This document shows, in pieces, positions 45,509 through 55,392 of a stretch of 64,000 bases of DNA. The first letter of the stretch is position 1, and every line of letters starts with the position of its first letter. The translations under genes were made by a program, and so were the position numbers. The notes beneath the pieces were generated by a model that was not told where the DNA came from, made no database searches, and was given only the letters and a program-made list of their open reading frames with translations. Origin of the DNA: Hyphomicrobiales bacterium (GTDB lineage Bacteria; Pseudomonadota; Alphaproteobacteria; Rhizobiales; Rhizobiaceae); assembly GCA_900468285.1 (NCBI GenBank), contig UBTF01000001.1:434001-498000 (forward strand). Reading direction: 5' to 3'.

Positions 45509-45614
45509 CTTTGCCAAAAGCGATGTCTTGAATACGTCGCAGGTCGGGCGCAATATTCGGGCATGGACGCACGCAGTGGCGTTTGACGTTCCGGATGGAG
45601 CAAGGAGGAGCATC

Positions 45615-46241
45615 ATGAGCGAATTGACTTTCTACACCAACCCGATGTCACGAGGCCGCATCATTCGATGGATGTTGGAGGAAGTTGGTGTGCCCTACAC
45701 CACCGAAATCCTCGGCTTCGGCGAGCAGATGAAAACAAGCGCTTACCGGGCGATCAACCCCATGGGCAAGGTTCCTGCCATCAAACACGGCGACACCGTC
45801 GTCACCGAATGCGCGGCCATTTGCGCCTATCTGGCTGATGCCTTTCCAGGAGCAGATCTTGCGCCACCACTGAAACACCGTGGCCTGTATTACCGCTGGC
45901 TATTTTTCGCGGCGGGCCCGCTGGAAATGGCTGCAACCATGAAGGCCATGGGATTTGAAATTTCGCTGGAAAAGTCACGGATGGCAGGTTGCGGCGCATA
46001 TGCTGACGTAATGAAGACACTTGAGCACGCCGTCAGCGAGAACCCCTACGTTGCTGGCGAACACTTCACCGCTGCCGACGTCTATGTTGCCTCGCATATC
46101 AGTTGGGGCCTGCAATTCGGCACGATAGAGAAACGCCAGCATTTTGTGGATTATCTCGGAAAGATGAGCGAGCGCCCGGCCTACAAGCGCGCACATCAGA
46201 TTGACGAAGAGGCGACGAAACAATTGCAGGCGGCGAGCTGA
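45615..46241 (+). CDS. Glutathione S-transferase family protein
   Basis: A 208-residue protein with an N-terminal thioredoxin-fold domain (LTFYTNPMSRGRIIRWMLEEVGVPYTTEIL, INPMGKVPAIKHGDTVVTECAAICAYLADAFP, the cis-Pro and the glutathione-binding E-S/C site) and an all-helical C-terminal domain (HFTAADVYVASHISWGLQFG). ATG 45615 follows AAGGAGGAGCATC, a strong ribosome binding site. The substrate is unknown; it is common in rhizobia. Confidence 0.92.
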   Translation: MSELTFYTNPMSRGRIIRWMLEEVGVPYTTEILGFGEQMKTSAYRAINPMGKVPAIKHGDTVVTECAAICAYLADAFPGADLAPPLKHRGLYYRWLFFAAGPLEMAATMKAMGFEISLEKSRMAGCGAYADVMKTLEHAVSENPYVAGEHFTAADVYVASHISWGLQFGTIEKRQHFVDYLGKMSERPAYKRAHQIDEEATKQLQAAS

Positions 46242-46391
46242 TCGGATGCGGCCGACAGGCTCGAATGCTCGCTAACGCGCCTCGGCTGTCTGCCAACTTG
46301 ATTTCTCGCCCCAGAGATGCGTGACCGCCGACCTCGAACTGTGACGCTGCCGGAGTAAGCCAGCGTGACGCTATCTAGCGCCATATATGAC

Positions 46392-46415
46392 AAGGGCGGG
46401 TCTTGACCCGCCCTT
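46392..46415. terminator. Terminator between the GST gene and alaS
   Basis: A perfect 10-bp stem AAGGGCGGGT / ACCCGCCCTT with a 4-base loop; T-rich TCTTC follows on the plus strand and TTGTCAT on the minus strand. It can serve both convergent genes. Confidence 0.8.
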
Positions 46416-46426
46416 TCTTCAAATAC

Positions 46427-49090
46427 TCAAGCAGCGAGTGAAGCGGCCACGGCCTCGATGGCCTCATCCGCCTTTGCGCCGTCGGGCCCACCGGCCTGCG
46501 CCATATCCGGACGGCCACCACCGCCCTTGCCGCCGAGAGCAGCGGAAGCCGTGCGCACCAGATCAACCGCGCTGAAACGTGAGGTCAGGTCCTCGGTAAC
46601 GGCGGCAACTGCGCTTGCCTTGCCATCTTCAGAAACCGCAATCAGCAGAACAACGCCTGAACCAAGCCCGCTTTTGGCTTCATCGGCAAGGCTTTTCAGG
46701 TCCTTGGCGTCAATGCCGGAGAGCGACTTGGCGAGGAACTTCACGCCGCCAATCTCTTTGACATCGCCGGCAGATCCTTCCGAAGAACCACCGCCCATGG
46801 CAAGCTTGCGGCGGGCATCGGCGAGTTCGCGTTCGAGCTTCTTGCGCTCATCCAGCAGGCCCTCGACCCGGCCAAGCACTTCCGATGGCTGAACCCTGAG
46901 CGACGACGCAAGTGCCTTGACCCGTTCATCCTGCTCGGCCAGATAGGCGAGAGCACCTGCCCCCGTCACAGCCTCAACACGACGAACGCCAGCGCCAACA
47001 GCGCTTTCGCCGAGAACGCGAACAAGGCCAATCTGGCCCGTTGCAGAGACATGAGTGCCGCCGCAAAGCTCTACCGAGTAAGGACGATTGGCCTTTGCAC
47101 CGTGAATGCCGGTGCCCATCGACACAACGCGAACCTCATCGCCGTATTTCTCACCGAACAGCGCCATCGCACCTTCGGCAATCGCATCGTCAACGCTCAT
47201 CAGGCGGGTGACGACTGGCGAGTTCTGGAGAATGATTTCATTCGCCATGTCTTCAACGATCTTCAACTCCTCAGCCGACATGGGCTTGGGATGAGATACG
47301 TCAAAGCGCAGGCGTTCAGGCGCTACCAGCGAGCCCTTCTGGGCGACGTGGGTGCCCAGGACTTCGCGCAGCGCCTCATGGAGAAGGTGCGTTGCGGAGT
47401 GATTGGCGCGCAGACGCGAGCGGCGATCGTGATCTACGGTCAGCTCCACTTCATCGCCCACCTTGATGCCGCCCTTTGCGACGGTGCCAATGTGGACAAA
47501 AAGACCTTCGCCCTTTTTGTGCGTATCGCTGACGGTAAAAGCGCCTTCGTCTGATGAGATGACACCGGTGTCGCCCATCTGGCCACCGGATTCACCATAG
47601 AATGGCGTCTGGTTGACGACGATCTGAACGCTTTCGCCCTCGGACGCTGCATCGACAGACTTGCCGTCCTTGACGATTGCCTGCACGACGCCTTCTGCCG
47701 TTTCTGTGTCGTAGCCCAGAAACTCGGTTGCGCCGTGCTTTTCCTTGAGTTCAAACCACACGGTTTCGGTTGCCTTGTCGCCGGAACCGGCCCAATGGGA
47801 CCGGGCTTCGGCCTTCTGGCGCTGCATTGCGTCGGTAAAGCCAGACACATCGACGCCGATCTCGCGAGCGCGCAGGGCATCCTGCGTCAGATCGAGCGGG
47901 AAGCCGTAAGTGTCGTAGAGCTTGAATGCCGTTTCTCCGTCGAGCATATCGCCCTTGTGCAGCGACGACGTTGCGTCCGACAACAAGGACAGGCCACGCT
48001 CAAGCGTCTTGCGGAAGCGGGTTTCTTCCAACTTGAGCGTTTCGGAGATCAACGGCTCTGCGCGGACAAGTTCCGGATAGGCGCGGCCCATCTGCTGGAC
48101 AAGCGTCGGCAAGAGTTTCCAGATCAGCGGCTCACGCGAGCCGAGCAATTCGGCATGACGCATGGCGCGGCGCATGATGCGGCGCAGGACGTAACCGCGC
48201 CCTTCATTCGATGGCAGCACACCATCGGCAATCAGAAACGCCGAAGAACGAAGGTGATCTGCGATCACGCGGTGGCTCGCGCGCTTGTCACCTTCAGCCG
48301 GAACGCCAGTCGCTTCCACCGAGGCAGAGATCAGCGCGCGGAAAAGATCCGTATCGTAGTTGTCGTGCTTGCCCTGCAACAGCGCTGAAATACGCTCAAG
48401 TCCCATGCCGGTATCGATGGATGGACGCGGAAGATTGATCCGCTCCTCCTTCGTCACCTGCTCATACTGCATGAAGACGAGGTTCCAGATTTCGATGAAG
48501 CGGTCGCCATCCTCATCTGCGGACCCCGGAGGTCCGCCCCAGATATGATCGCCATGGTCATAGAAGATTTCAGAACAGGGGCCGCATGGACCCGTATCGC
48601 CCATCGCCCAGAAATTGTCGCTCGTGGGGATGCGGATGATGCGATCATCAGAGAAGCCAGCAATCTTCTTCCAGAGATCGAAGGCCTCATCGTCGGTATG
48701 ATACACCGTGACCAGCAGCCGGTTCTTGTCGATCCCGAATTCCTTGGTGATCAGGTTCCAGGCATGGGTGATGGCTTCTTCCTTGAAGTAATCCCCAAAA
48801 GAGAAATTGCCCAGCATTTCAAAGAATGTGTGGTGGCGGGCGGTGTAGCCGACATTATCAAGGTCATTGTGCTTGCCACCGGCGCGGACACACTTCTGCG
48901 ATGACGCAGCCGTGGAATATGGGCGGCTTTCCAATCCGGTAAAGACGTTCTTGAACTGCACCATGCCCGCATTGGTGAACATCAATGTCGGGTCATTACG
49001 CGGCACCAGAGGGCTGGATGGCACGATTTCGTGGCCGTTCTTCTTGAAGTAGTCGAGGAAGGTCGACCGGATTTCATTTACACCGCTCAT
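46427..49090 (-). CDS. alaS: Alanine--tRNA ligase
   Basis: Charges tRNA(Ala) in the cytosol. The 887-residue length is typical. N-terminal aminoacylation domain: [42 protein letters not shown]; editing domain with zinc ligands [13 protein letters not shown] (HX3H) and [13 protein letters not shown]-terminal DHHA1 domain with [23 protein letters not shown] and [15 protein letters not shown] 49090 follows AAGGACTTCGT; the ATG at 49114 gives extra residues unlike other AlaS proteins. It lies downstream of recA on the same strand, an order shared with Agrobacterium and many proteobacteria. Confidence 0.98.
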   Translation of the reverse strand: MSGVNEIRSTFLDYFKKNGHEIVPSSPLVPRNDPTLMFTNAGMVQFKNVFTGLESRPYSTAASSQKCVRAGGKHNDLDNVGYTARHHTFFEMLGNFSFGDYFKEEAITHAWNLITKEFGIDKNRLLVTVYHTDDEAFDLWKKIAGFSDDRIIRIPTSDNFWAMGDTGPCGPCSEIFYDHGDHIWGGPPGSADEDGDRFIEIWNLVFMQYEQVTKEERINLPRPSIDTGMGLERISALLQGKHDNYDTDLFRALISASVEATGVPAEGDKRASHRVIADHLRSSAFLIADGVLPSNEGRGYVLRRIMRRAMRHAELLGSREPLIWKLLPTLVQQMGRAYPELVRAEPLISETLKLEETRFRKTLERGLSLLSDATSSLHKGDMLDGETAFKLYDTYGFPLDLTQDALRAREIGVDVSGFTDAMQRQKAEARSHWAGSGDKATETVWFELKEKHGATEFLGYDTETAEGVVQAIVKDGKSVDAASEGESVQIVVNQTPFYGESGGQMGDTGVISSDEGAFTVSDTHKKGEGLFVHIGTVAKGGIKVGDEVELTVDHDRRSRLRANHSATHLLHEALREVLGTHVAQKGSLVAPERLRFDVSHPKPMSAEELKIVEDMANEIILQNSPVVTRLMSVDDAIAEGAMALFGEKYGDEVRVVSMGTGIHGAKANRPYSVELCGGTHVSATGQIGLVRVLGESAVGAGVRRVEAVTGAGALAYLAEQDERVKALASSLRVQPSEVLGRVEGLLDERKKLERELADARRKLAMGGGSSEGSAGDVKEIGGVKFLAKSLSGIDAKDLKSLADEAKSGLGSGVVLLIAVSEDGKASAVAAVTEDLTSRFSAVDLVRTASAALGGKGGGGRPDMAQAGGPDGAKADEAIEAVAASLAA

Positions 49091-49202
49091 ACGAAGTCCT
49101 TCATTGCCGCGCATTCACCCGGCCATAGCATGAAAATCAATGGCTTTTATCGCTCGCGTCATTGCCTGTCCAGCCAAAGAGGATGACGTTCCGTCACAAA
49201 TA

Positions 49203-49231
49203 AAGGCCGCGCGAAACAATCGCACGGCCTT
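49203..49231 (-). terminator. Terminator of recA
   Basis: On the minus strand AAGGCCG...CGGCCTT with an inner GCG/CGC extension, followed by TATTTG, 52 bases after the recA stop. Confidence 0.65.
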
Positions 49232-49282
49232 GAACGTCCTAAACCTGAAATACAAAGACATGTCGCCAGGCTGCGCCCGCGA

Positions 49283-50371
49283 TCAAGCGTCTGGATCGAC
49301 CGCATCACCGTCTGCTTCGGGTCCGCCATTCTCCAGAAAACGCTCGGCGATAAGACCGGCATTCTGGCGCAGCGCCAGTTCGATCTCGTTGGCAACGGCA
49401 GGGTTTTCCTTGAGGAAGGTCTTGGCGTTCTCACGCCCCTGCCCCAGTCGCTGGCTGTTATAAGAGAACCAGGCACCCGACTTTTCGACCAGACCGGCTT
49501 TCACGCCGAGATCCACGAGTTCACCGGTCTTAGAGACACCTTCGCCATACATGATGTCGAATTCGACCTGCTTGAAGGGAGGCGCCATCTTGTTCTTGAC
49601 GACCTTCACGCGCGTCTGGTTACCAACAACCTCTTCACGGTCCTTAACGGCGCCAATGCGGCGGATATCGAGGCGGACAGAAGCATAGAACTTCAACGCG
49701 TTACCACCGGTCGTCACTTCGGGCGAACCGTAGGAAATGCCGATCTTCATACGAATCTGGTTGATGAAGATCACCATCGTTTTCGATTTTGAAATCGAAG
49801 CCGTCAGCTTTCTCAGCGCCTGGCTCATCAGACGAGCCTGAAGGCCCGGCAGGCTATCGCCCATCTCGCCTTCGATTTCAGCACGCGGAGTGAGCGCCGC
49901 CACCGAGTCGACCACCAGGACGTCAACCGCGCCGGAGCGCACCAGCGTATCGGTGATTTCAAGGGCCTGCTCACCCGTGTCTGGCTGGGAAATGAGCAGA
50001 TTGTGCAGATCGACTCCCAGCTTGCGGGCGTAGACTGGATCAAGCGCGTGCTCCGCGTCAACGAAGGCGCAAATGCCACCCTTTTTCTGCGCTTCGGCAA
50101 TGGTCTGCAAGGCGAGCGTCGTCTTACCGGAGCTCTCCGGTCCATAGATCTCGATGATACGGCCCTTCGGCAGACCACCAATACCAAGTGCGACATCAAG
50201 GCTGAGCGAGCCGGTCGAAACGGTCTCTACCTCGACAATACTTTCATTGGAACCGAGCTTCATGATCGATCCCTTGCCGAACGAACGTTCGATCTGGGAA
50301 AGCGCCGCTTCCAGTGCCTTGCTTTTATCCACTGCTTTGTCCTCTACAAGACGCAAAGAATTTTGTGCCAT
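49283..50371 (-). CDS. recA: Recombinase RecA
   Basis: Catalyses strand exchange and triggers LexA cleavage. The 362-residue protein has Walker [10 protein letters not shown] (residues 77-85), DAEHALDP, Walker [23 protein letters not shown], the L2 region [36 protein letters not shown] and an acidic C-terminal tail ([14 protein letters not shown]). ATG 50371 follows AAAGGTGG. The promoter carries a LexA-like site between -35 and -10. Confidence 0.99.
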   Translation of the reverse strand: MAQNSLRLVEDKAVDKSKALEAALSQIERSFGKGSIMKLGSNESIVEVETVSTGSLSLDVALGIGGLPKGRIIEIYGPESSGKTTLALQTIAEAQKKGGICAFVDAEHALDPVYARKLGVDLHNLLISQPDTGEQALEITDTLVRSGAVDVLVVDSVAALTPRAEIEGEMGDSLPGLQARLMSQALRKLTASISKSKTMVIFINQIRMKIGISYGSPEVTTGGNALKFYASVRLDIRRIGAVKDREEVVGNQTRVKVVKNKMAPPFKQVEFDIMYGEGVSKTGELVDLGVKAGLVEKSGAWFSYNSQRLGQGRENAKTFLKENPAVANEIELALRQNAGLIAERFLENGGPEADGDAVDPDA

Positions 50372-50429
50372 CTGTAAACCACCTTTAGGTTATTGAAGCC
50401 GCACAGGCAATGAAGCTCTCTGTGTCGAT

Positions 50430-50458
50430 TTTGTACTTTATTTGTTCTCATGTCACAA
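50430..50458 (-). promoter_or_regulatory. recA promoter with LexA (SOS) box in the spacer
   Basis: On the minus strand TTGTGA (-35) and TACAAA (-10) are 17 bases apart. GAAC-N7-GTAC (50433-50447) lies between them, one base away from the alphaproteobacterial SOS consensus GAAC-N7-GAAC. A second near match, AAAC-N7-GAAC, is at 50501-50515 upstream. Confidence 0.7.
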
Positions 50459-50617
50459 GCGCTGATCATCACATTGAAAACAAATATGGATAAGTCCTTT
50501 GTTCTACTTTTGTTTTTCTTTTTGCGCTGTGGAAAAAGCGCTCCATGAACTAGCGTACCGTACCGGCGTCCGTGACGAATCGCGCCGCCCCTGAACGGTC
50601 AAAAAGAGGAAACTGCA

Positions 50618-51556
50618 GTGAAGAAGATACTCGTTCTAGGCGGCGCACATCTGGACCGCCGTGGCATGATCGAGAGTGAAACCATCGCCGGTGCCAGCAA
50701 TCCCGGTTCCTGGATGGAAGAAGCCGGAGGCGGTGGCTTCAATGCGGCACGCAATCTTTCAAGGCTGGGCTTCAGCGTCAGGATCATTGCTCCGCGCGGC
50801 GGTGATGCCAATGGCGAAACCGTTGCCACAGCGGCGAGAGAGGCCGGCGTGGCGGACATGCCTTTTACATTCCTTGATCGTCGTACGCCGAGCTACACCG
50901 CAATTCTGGAGCGGGACGGCAATCTGGTCATCGCCATCGCGGATATGGACCTTTACAAGCTGTTCACGCCGCGTCGACTGCGGGTACGCGCTGTTCGCGA
51001 AGCCGTTATGGAAAGCGACATCCTGCTTTGTGACGCGAACCTGCCGCAGGATACATTGCAGGCAATAGCAACCGCCGCCGTGGCGAACCAAAAGCCTTTG
51101 GCGGCGATTGCCATCTCGCCTGCGAAAGTCGTTCGCCTGAAGGAAGCTTTGCCTCAAATCGATGTTCTCTTCATGAACGAGGCGGAAGCAGGCGCCTTGA
51201 CCGGCAAAACTGTGACAGACATTCGCGAATGGCCCGACCACCTGCAAGCACTTGGACTGCGCGGTGGCGTTGTCACCCGTGGTGCCCAACATGTCATTGC
51301 ATTTTCGGAGCATGAGACGGCAGTGCTCAGACCTCCCGTCATTGATAATGTCTGCGACGTAACCGGCGCTGGAGACGCAATGGCGTCCGGCTATCTGGCC
51401 GCGATTGCCCAAGGCCGCTCGCCATCTGAGGCATTACGCTGGGGAGCGGCAGCTGCGGCCATAACTGTTCAGTCCTTTAGCGCGACGGCGGCGGAACTGG
51501 ACATGGATTTGCTCGCAAACATGCTGGCCCTTGTTCCAAACGCCGAAATGTTGTGA
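50618..51556 (+). CDS. psuK: PfkB-family carbohydrate kinase, probably pseudouridine kinase
   Basis: A 312-residue ribokinase-like protein: KKILVLGGAHLDRRGM, EEAGGGGFNAARNLSRLGFSVRIIAPRGGD, LFMNEAEAGALTGK and the catalytic DVTGAGDAMASGYLAAIAQG. It is directly followed by psuG, and such pairs phosphorylate pseudouridine and split the product into uracil and ribose 5-phosphate, so pseudouridine is the likely substrate. The start is a GTG at 50618 after AAGAGGA. It is divergent from recA. Confidence 0.88.
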   Translation: MKKILVLGGAHLDRRGMIESETIAGASNPGSWMEEAGGGGFNAARNLSRLGFSVRIIAPRGGDANGETVATAAREAGVADMPFTFLDRRTPSYTAILERDGNLVIAIADMDLYKLFTPRRLRVRAVREAVMESDILLCDANLPQDTLQAIATAAVANQKPLAAIAISPAKVVRLKEALPQIDVLFMNEAEAGALTGKTVTDIREWPDHLQALGLRGGVVTRGAQHVIAFSEHETAVLRPPVIDNVCDVTGAGDAMASGYLAAIAQGRSPSEALRWGAAAAAITVQSFSATAAELDMDLLANMLALVPNAEML

Positions 51557-51587
51557 AGAGAGCACAAACCTCGAACTGGATGATACG

Positions 51588-52511
51588 ATGACAAAACCCC
51601 TGCCCCCGCTTTTACCAATCACCTACTCGGATGAGGTTGCCGCCGCCAAGCAGCGCGGTGCACCAATCGTGGCGCTCGAATCGACAATCATTACCCATGG
51701 AATGCCTTACCCCGGCAATATCCATATGGCCGAAAGCGTCGAGCAGATCATCCGGGATCAGGGTGCTGTCCCCGCTACCATCGCCGTCCTGCACGGAAAC
51801 CTGCACATCGGGCTAGAGAAGAGCCAGCTTGAGGCATTGGCGCAAACCAAGGATGCGATGAAGGTGTCGCGCGCTGATATCGCTTTTGCGATTGCTGAGA
51901 GGCGCACCGGCGCCACCACGGTCGCCGCCACGATGATTGCTGCAGAACATGCAGGCATCAAAGTGTTCGCTACCGGCGGTATTGGCGGCGTGCATCGCGG
52001 GGCAGAAGAGAGCTTCGATATCTCCGCAGATTTGACGGAGCTCGCGCGGACTGGCGTCATCGTTGTCTGTGCTGGCGCCAAAGCCATACTCGATATCCCG
52101 AAGACGCTTGAGGTTTTGGAAACCAACGGCGTTCCCGTAGTGACGTTCGGCTCGACTGAATTTCCCGCCTTCTGGTCCAGAGCATCTGGCCTCAAGAGCC
52201 CTCTCTCACTGAACAGCCCTGCCGCGATCGCGAATTTCCAGTCGACGCGCGAACAGCTTGGCATCGATGGCGGAATGCTGGTGGCCAATCCTGTTCCCGA
52301 GGCCGATGAGATCTCGCGCGAGGAGATGGAAATCTATATTACCCGCGCGCTCTCTTATGCGGAAGAAGACGAGATTGCTGGCAAAGCTGTAACGCCCTAT
52401 CTGCTGGCCAAGATTTTCGAGATCACAGAAGGCCGCAGCCTGGAAACCAACATCGCTCTTGTGCGTAACAATGCACGCCTGGCAGCCGAGATTGCCGTCG
52501 CCCTCGGTTGA
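51588..52511 (+). CDS. psuG: Pseudouridine-5'-phosphate glycosidase
   Basis: Splits pseudouridine 5'-phosphate to uracil and ribose 5-phosphate (written in the reverse direction for synthesis). The 307-residue protein has the PsuG blocks: VALESTIITHGMPYPGN, GAVPATIAVLHGNLHIGL, KVSRADIAFAIAERRTGATTVAATMIAA, VFATGGIGGVHRGAEESFDISADL, VVCAGAKAILDIPKTLEVLET and VPVVTFGSTEFPAFW. ATG 51588 is 31 bases after the psuK stop. A terminator follows at 52548. Confidence 0.94.
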   Translation: MTKPLPPLLPITYSDEVAAAKQRGAPIVALESTIITHGMPYPGNIHMAESVEQIIRDQGAVPATIAVLHGNLHIGLEKSQLEALAQTKDAMKVSRADIAFAIAERRTGATTVAATMIAAEHAGIKVFATGGIGGVHRGAEESFDISADLTELARTGVIVVCAGAKAILDIPKTLEVLETNGVPVVTFGSTEFPAFWSRASGLKSPLSLNSPAAIANFQSTREQLGIDGGMLVANPVPEADEISREEMEIYITRALSYAEEDEIAGKAVTPYLLAKIFEITEGRSLETNIALVRNNARLAAEIAVALG

Positions 52512-52547
52512 GCGGACAGCCATCAAACGGCCGCTGCTTTTACATGA

Positions 52548-52585
52548 AACCACCCCCGGAAATGATCGGTTTTACGGGGGTGGTT
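52548..52585 (+). terminator. Terminator of psuK-psuG
   Basis: An 11-bp perfect stem AACCACCCCCG / CGGGGGTGGTT with a 16-base loop, 37 bases after the psuG stop; the T run is weak (TTCAATT). Confidence 0.65.
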
Positions 52586-52598
52586 CAATTGCACCGGA

Positions 52599-52653
52599 AA
52601 GTGCGACTCGCCCCCTAAGCGCCAAGCGTCGGTAGAGTCGCGCCACTTCTTTT
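52599..52653 (+). other. Second hairpin with T-rich tail in the psuG-ompA gap
   Basis: AAGTG-CGACTC pairs with GAGTCG-(CGC)-CACTT, an 11-bp stem with a 3-base bulge, followed by CTTTT. Together with the flanking hairpins, the 52512-52808 gap holds three stable stems and may encode a small RNA; no known family is recognised. Confidence 0.45.
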
Positions 52654-52730
52654 CGAGTGTCGGCATGACCGCGACGTATTTTTATTCGCAACAAGCAGAT
52701 ATTGCCGCCTAAAAGTGCCCGTCACAATCA

Positions 52731-52767
52731 AACGCCCCCGAAAGACAGATCATCTTTCGGGGGCGTT
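52731..52767. terminator. Terminator of the OmpA-family gene
   Basis: A perfect 15-bp stem AACGCCCCCGAAAGA / TCTTTCGGGGGCGTT with a 7-base loop, just after the OmpA-family gene on the minus strand; TTTTG is on the plus side, so it can act both ways. Confidence 0.88.
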
Positions 52768-52808
52768 TTGTTGACCTGGATAAATCGGTCTATCAGAACG
52801 TTTTCAAG

Positions 52809-55049
52809 TTACTTCTGAGCCACCGGCTTCACCAGCGAGGTGATGCGGCGGATTGTGACGCGTCGGTTTTCCTGCGATGCGCCTAGTGTCTGAACCTTGA
52901 GGAAACGCTCGCCATAGCCCTGCGTCGTCAGGTTTTCTGGCGGAATGCCATAGACATCGGTCAAGACGTTGGCGACCGATGCGGCGCGCTCATCCGAAAG
53001 GACAAGGTTGCTTTCATCATTGCCAACCGCATCGGTGTGGCCTTCGATCAGGAAGGTTTCCGCCGGATTGTTCTCAAGCACCTTATTGATCGCGTCCGCC
53101 ACCTTGCGCAGCGACTGCGCCTGACTCATCGGAATTTCTGCGCTTCCCGTCGTGAAGGTGATGGTATCGAGGTCGATACGACGCACCTTGTCACGAATAC
53201 GGGCGGAGTAGCGCACTTCATCCATTGTGTAGACACGTTCGACCGGCTCGACTGGCGGCTGTTCCAGGAAGCGATAGTAATCGCGATCCGGATCGGTGGA
53301 GGTGTCGATGATGTAGTCCTCAACCGGAATACGCAGGCGCATCGGCGGCAGGTCGAGGCCGGGGTCGCGATAGACATATTCGCGGTCCGGCTCGTCTACG
53401 AGCTCAGGCGCGTAGAACAGGACATACTCACGACCGCGTCTGTCGATACGGGACCGCTGGATTACATCGCCATAGCGGTTACGAACTGTCACGACCTGCG
53501 TACCGTCAGACCGTTCGATTGTTTCGCGGTAACGGTCATCAGGCAGTCGCTCGTAATAGGGCTTTGCACCGTCACGAATGAAGCGGTCGTTATCGTTGCC
53601 ACGCACGACAACACGATCACCGAACTGCAGGAACACCCGGTCGCCCATGTCACGGTCGCGCGGACCACCGCGTGGCATGTCGCGAGGCTGCCATTCACGC
53701 ACGCCCTCTGGACGGTCGTAATCCGGACGACGGTCGATGCGCTCACCCTGAATATTGGTGATTGCCTGGATGTTGATCTGCGGTGCTGGCTTGTCACCAC
53801 GGGCCGCTGCCTGCGCTTCGGCATCTGAAGTCGGAACCTTGAAGTCGCGAACGGCCTCACGTTCCTGACGACGCTGATCGCGGGACTGCTGGTTGCCGCT
53901 GCGTTCCGCTTCCTTGTCGCTGTCGAGAACAGCGGCGCCCTTGTCTACCGGCAAGATAACCGTATCGGCGGACTTCGAAGGATCCTTTGCAACGGCCCTT
54001 GCCTTGTTCAACTGCTCAGGTGTGGACGCTGGCGCTTCCTGCTGCGGTGTCGCTACCTGGCTTGGAACCGGTTCGCCTGCTGGTGCCTGTCCTGTCGTGG
54101 CGCCATCCTGTGGTGCAGGCGTAGGCGATGTTGGAAGAGGCGCTGCTGGCTCACCACTCTGGGCGCGCGGTGGACGCGGCTGTTCGGAAGGCTGCTGACC
54201 CGGTGCAGGGTTAGGCTGTTCCGCCGGACGCGGAGAGCGACCCGGAGTTGTTGGTTCGGTTGGAACTGGCGCGGTGTTTGTGTCGGGCTCCGGCGCGGCT
54301 GGCTTCTTGCCGGGAACGGCTGGCTTTTCAGCGTTGTTCTCACCAGCAGCTGGGGCGGTCTCGGATGCAGGACGGCGCTTTTCACCGTTTCGACGAGGCT
54401 GCTCCTGATCGGTTCCCGGCTGCTGCTCGCCCTGTGCACGACGTGGACGCTCCGGCGCTGGCTCAGACTGCGATTCTGCCGGGGCTGCGCCGGGCTTGGC
54501 TGCGTCTGGCTGCGCATCGCGGCGCGGACGTTCCGGGCGCTGTTCGCCCTCGGCTGCAGGCTGCTGTTCGCGCTGGCGCTTGGGGCGCTCCTGCTGCTGT
54601 TCTGGTTGGGCCTCTGCCGGAGCGGCATCTGGTTGTGCTTCGCGACGCGGACGGGCCGGTGCTTCGGGCGCGGCTTCCGGTGCTGCTTCACGGCGTGGAC
54701 GCTGTTGCTGTTCAGGCTCAGCTTCCGGCTGCGCTTCACGGCGCGGGCGCTGCTGTTCAGGCGCAGCCTCCGGAGCGGCTTCACGGCGGGGACGCGGCGC
54801 TTCTTCCTGTGGCTTTTCGGCCTTTGGCTCTTCCTTCTGCTGCTCCTGCTGTTGCTTCTTCAAAAGCTCTTCGGCGGAAGGATCAGCCTGCGCAAGCAGC
54901 AACGGTGCGTTCACAGGATCGGCGGCGTTCTGCTGTGACGAGTAGTGCACCGAGCCCATATTGGACGCAGCCAAAGCGGGCTCAGCCACCATCGCAATCG
55001 AAATGAGCGGAAAAACCACCCCTGTCAGCAGCTTGTTCTTTTTGAGCAT
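52809..55049 (-). CDS. Large OmpA-family protein with a long disordered repeat region
   Basis: A 746-residue exported protein. An N-terminal signal peptide (KKNKLLTGVVFPLISIAMVAEPALA) is followed by about 350 residues of Pro/Glu/Gln/Arg/Ala-rich sequence with repeated RPRREA/Q units (at least five in residues 85-180), a middle domain rich in Arg/Asp (RDRDMGDRVFLQFGDRVVVRGNDNDRF), and a C-terminal OmpA peptidoglycan-binding domain (TTGSAEIPMSQAQSLRKVADAI, IEGHTDAVGNDESNLVLSDERAASVANVL, GYGERF, NRRVTIRR). The C-terminus anchors it to the cell wall. ATG 55049 follows AGGAAATACA. The function of the long linker is unknown. Confidence 0.88.
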   Translation of the reverse strand: MLKKNKLLTGVVFPLISIAMVAEPALAASNMGSVHYSSQQNAADPVNAPLLLAQADPSAEELLKKQQQEQQKEEPKAEKPQEEAPRPRREAAPEAAPEQQRPRREAQPEAEPEQQQRPRREAAPEAAPEAPARPRREAQPDAAPAEAQPEQQQERPKRQREQQPAAEGEQRPERPRRDAQPDAAKPGAAPAESQSEPAPERPRRAQGEQQPGTDQEQPRRNGEKRRPASETAPAAGENNAEKPAVPGKKPAAPEPDTNTAPVPTEPTTPGRSPRPAEQPNPAPGQQPSEQPRPPRAQSGEPAAPLPTSPTPAPQDGATTGQAPAGEPVPSQVATPQQEAPASTPEQLNKARAVAKDPSKSADTVILPVDKGAAVLDSDKEAERSGNQQSRDQRRQEREAVRDFKVPTSDAEAQAAARGDKPAPQINIQAITNIQGERIDRRPDYDRPEGVREWQPRDMPRGGPRDRDMGDRVFLQFGDRVVVRGNDNDRFIRDGAKPYYERLPDDRYRETIERSDGTQVVTVRNRYGDVIQRSRIDRRGREYVLFYAPELVDEPDREYVYRDPGLDLPPMRLRIPVEDYIIDTSTDPDRDYYRFLEQPPVEPVERVYTMDEVRYSARIRDKVRRIDLDTITFTTGSAEIPMSQAQSLRKVADAINKVLENNPAETFLIEGHTDAVGNDESNLVLSDERAASVANVLTDVYGIPPENLTTQGYGERFLKVQTLGASQENRRVTIRRITSLVKPVAQK

Positions 55050-55392
55050 TGTATTTCCTCACCTATCAACGAATTATACTGCTGTACCGTTGTCTCACGG
55101 CCATTTTAAACCTTCTGCACATGCGGGCGGTGAACAACGCCTGAGGTGCGGTCTTGTTCCAATCATGACCAAGGCGTTCTGTACCGGAAATGAACAGATC
55201 AAGGTCTTTTCGTGAAGCGATTGTGGCGATCATCGCAATGCGAAACGATTAGGGTTGCATTTTCACGACAAGGATAAGACTATCCGCCAAGCGCTGCCGC
55301 CAGCGTTACCCAGACAGCGGCGTCGCGAAACATTTACCGCCCGGAAAAAAGAAACAAACCGTGCGGAAGACTCGCCGAAAGAGAGGATCGAA
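55050..55392. other. Intergenic region between the OmpA-family gene and the amino acid transporter
   Basis: About 340 bases holding the divergent promoters; I find no convincing -35/-10 pairs, operator or structure. The frame of the binding-protein gene is open upstream (from 55255), but the added residues (HFHDKDKTIRQALPPALP) are not family-like. Confidence 0.4.

Noticed and set aside
44053-45603. 516-codon frame on the minus strand opposite icd
   Set aside because: It is the mirror of the strongly conserved icd gene; the composition and protein show no domain. Such frames are expected in GC-rich genes.
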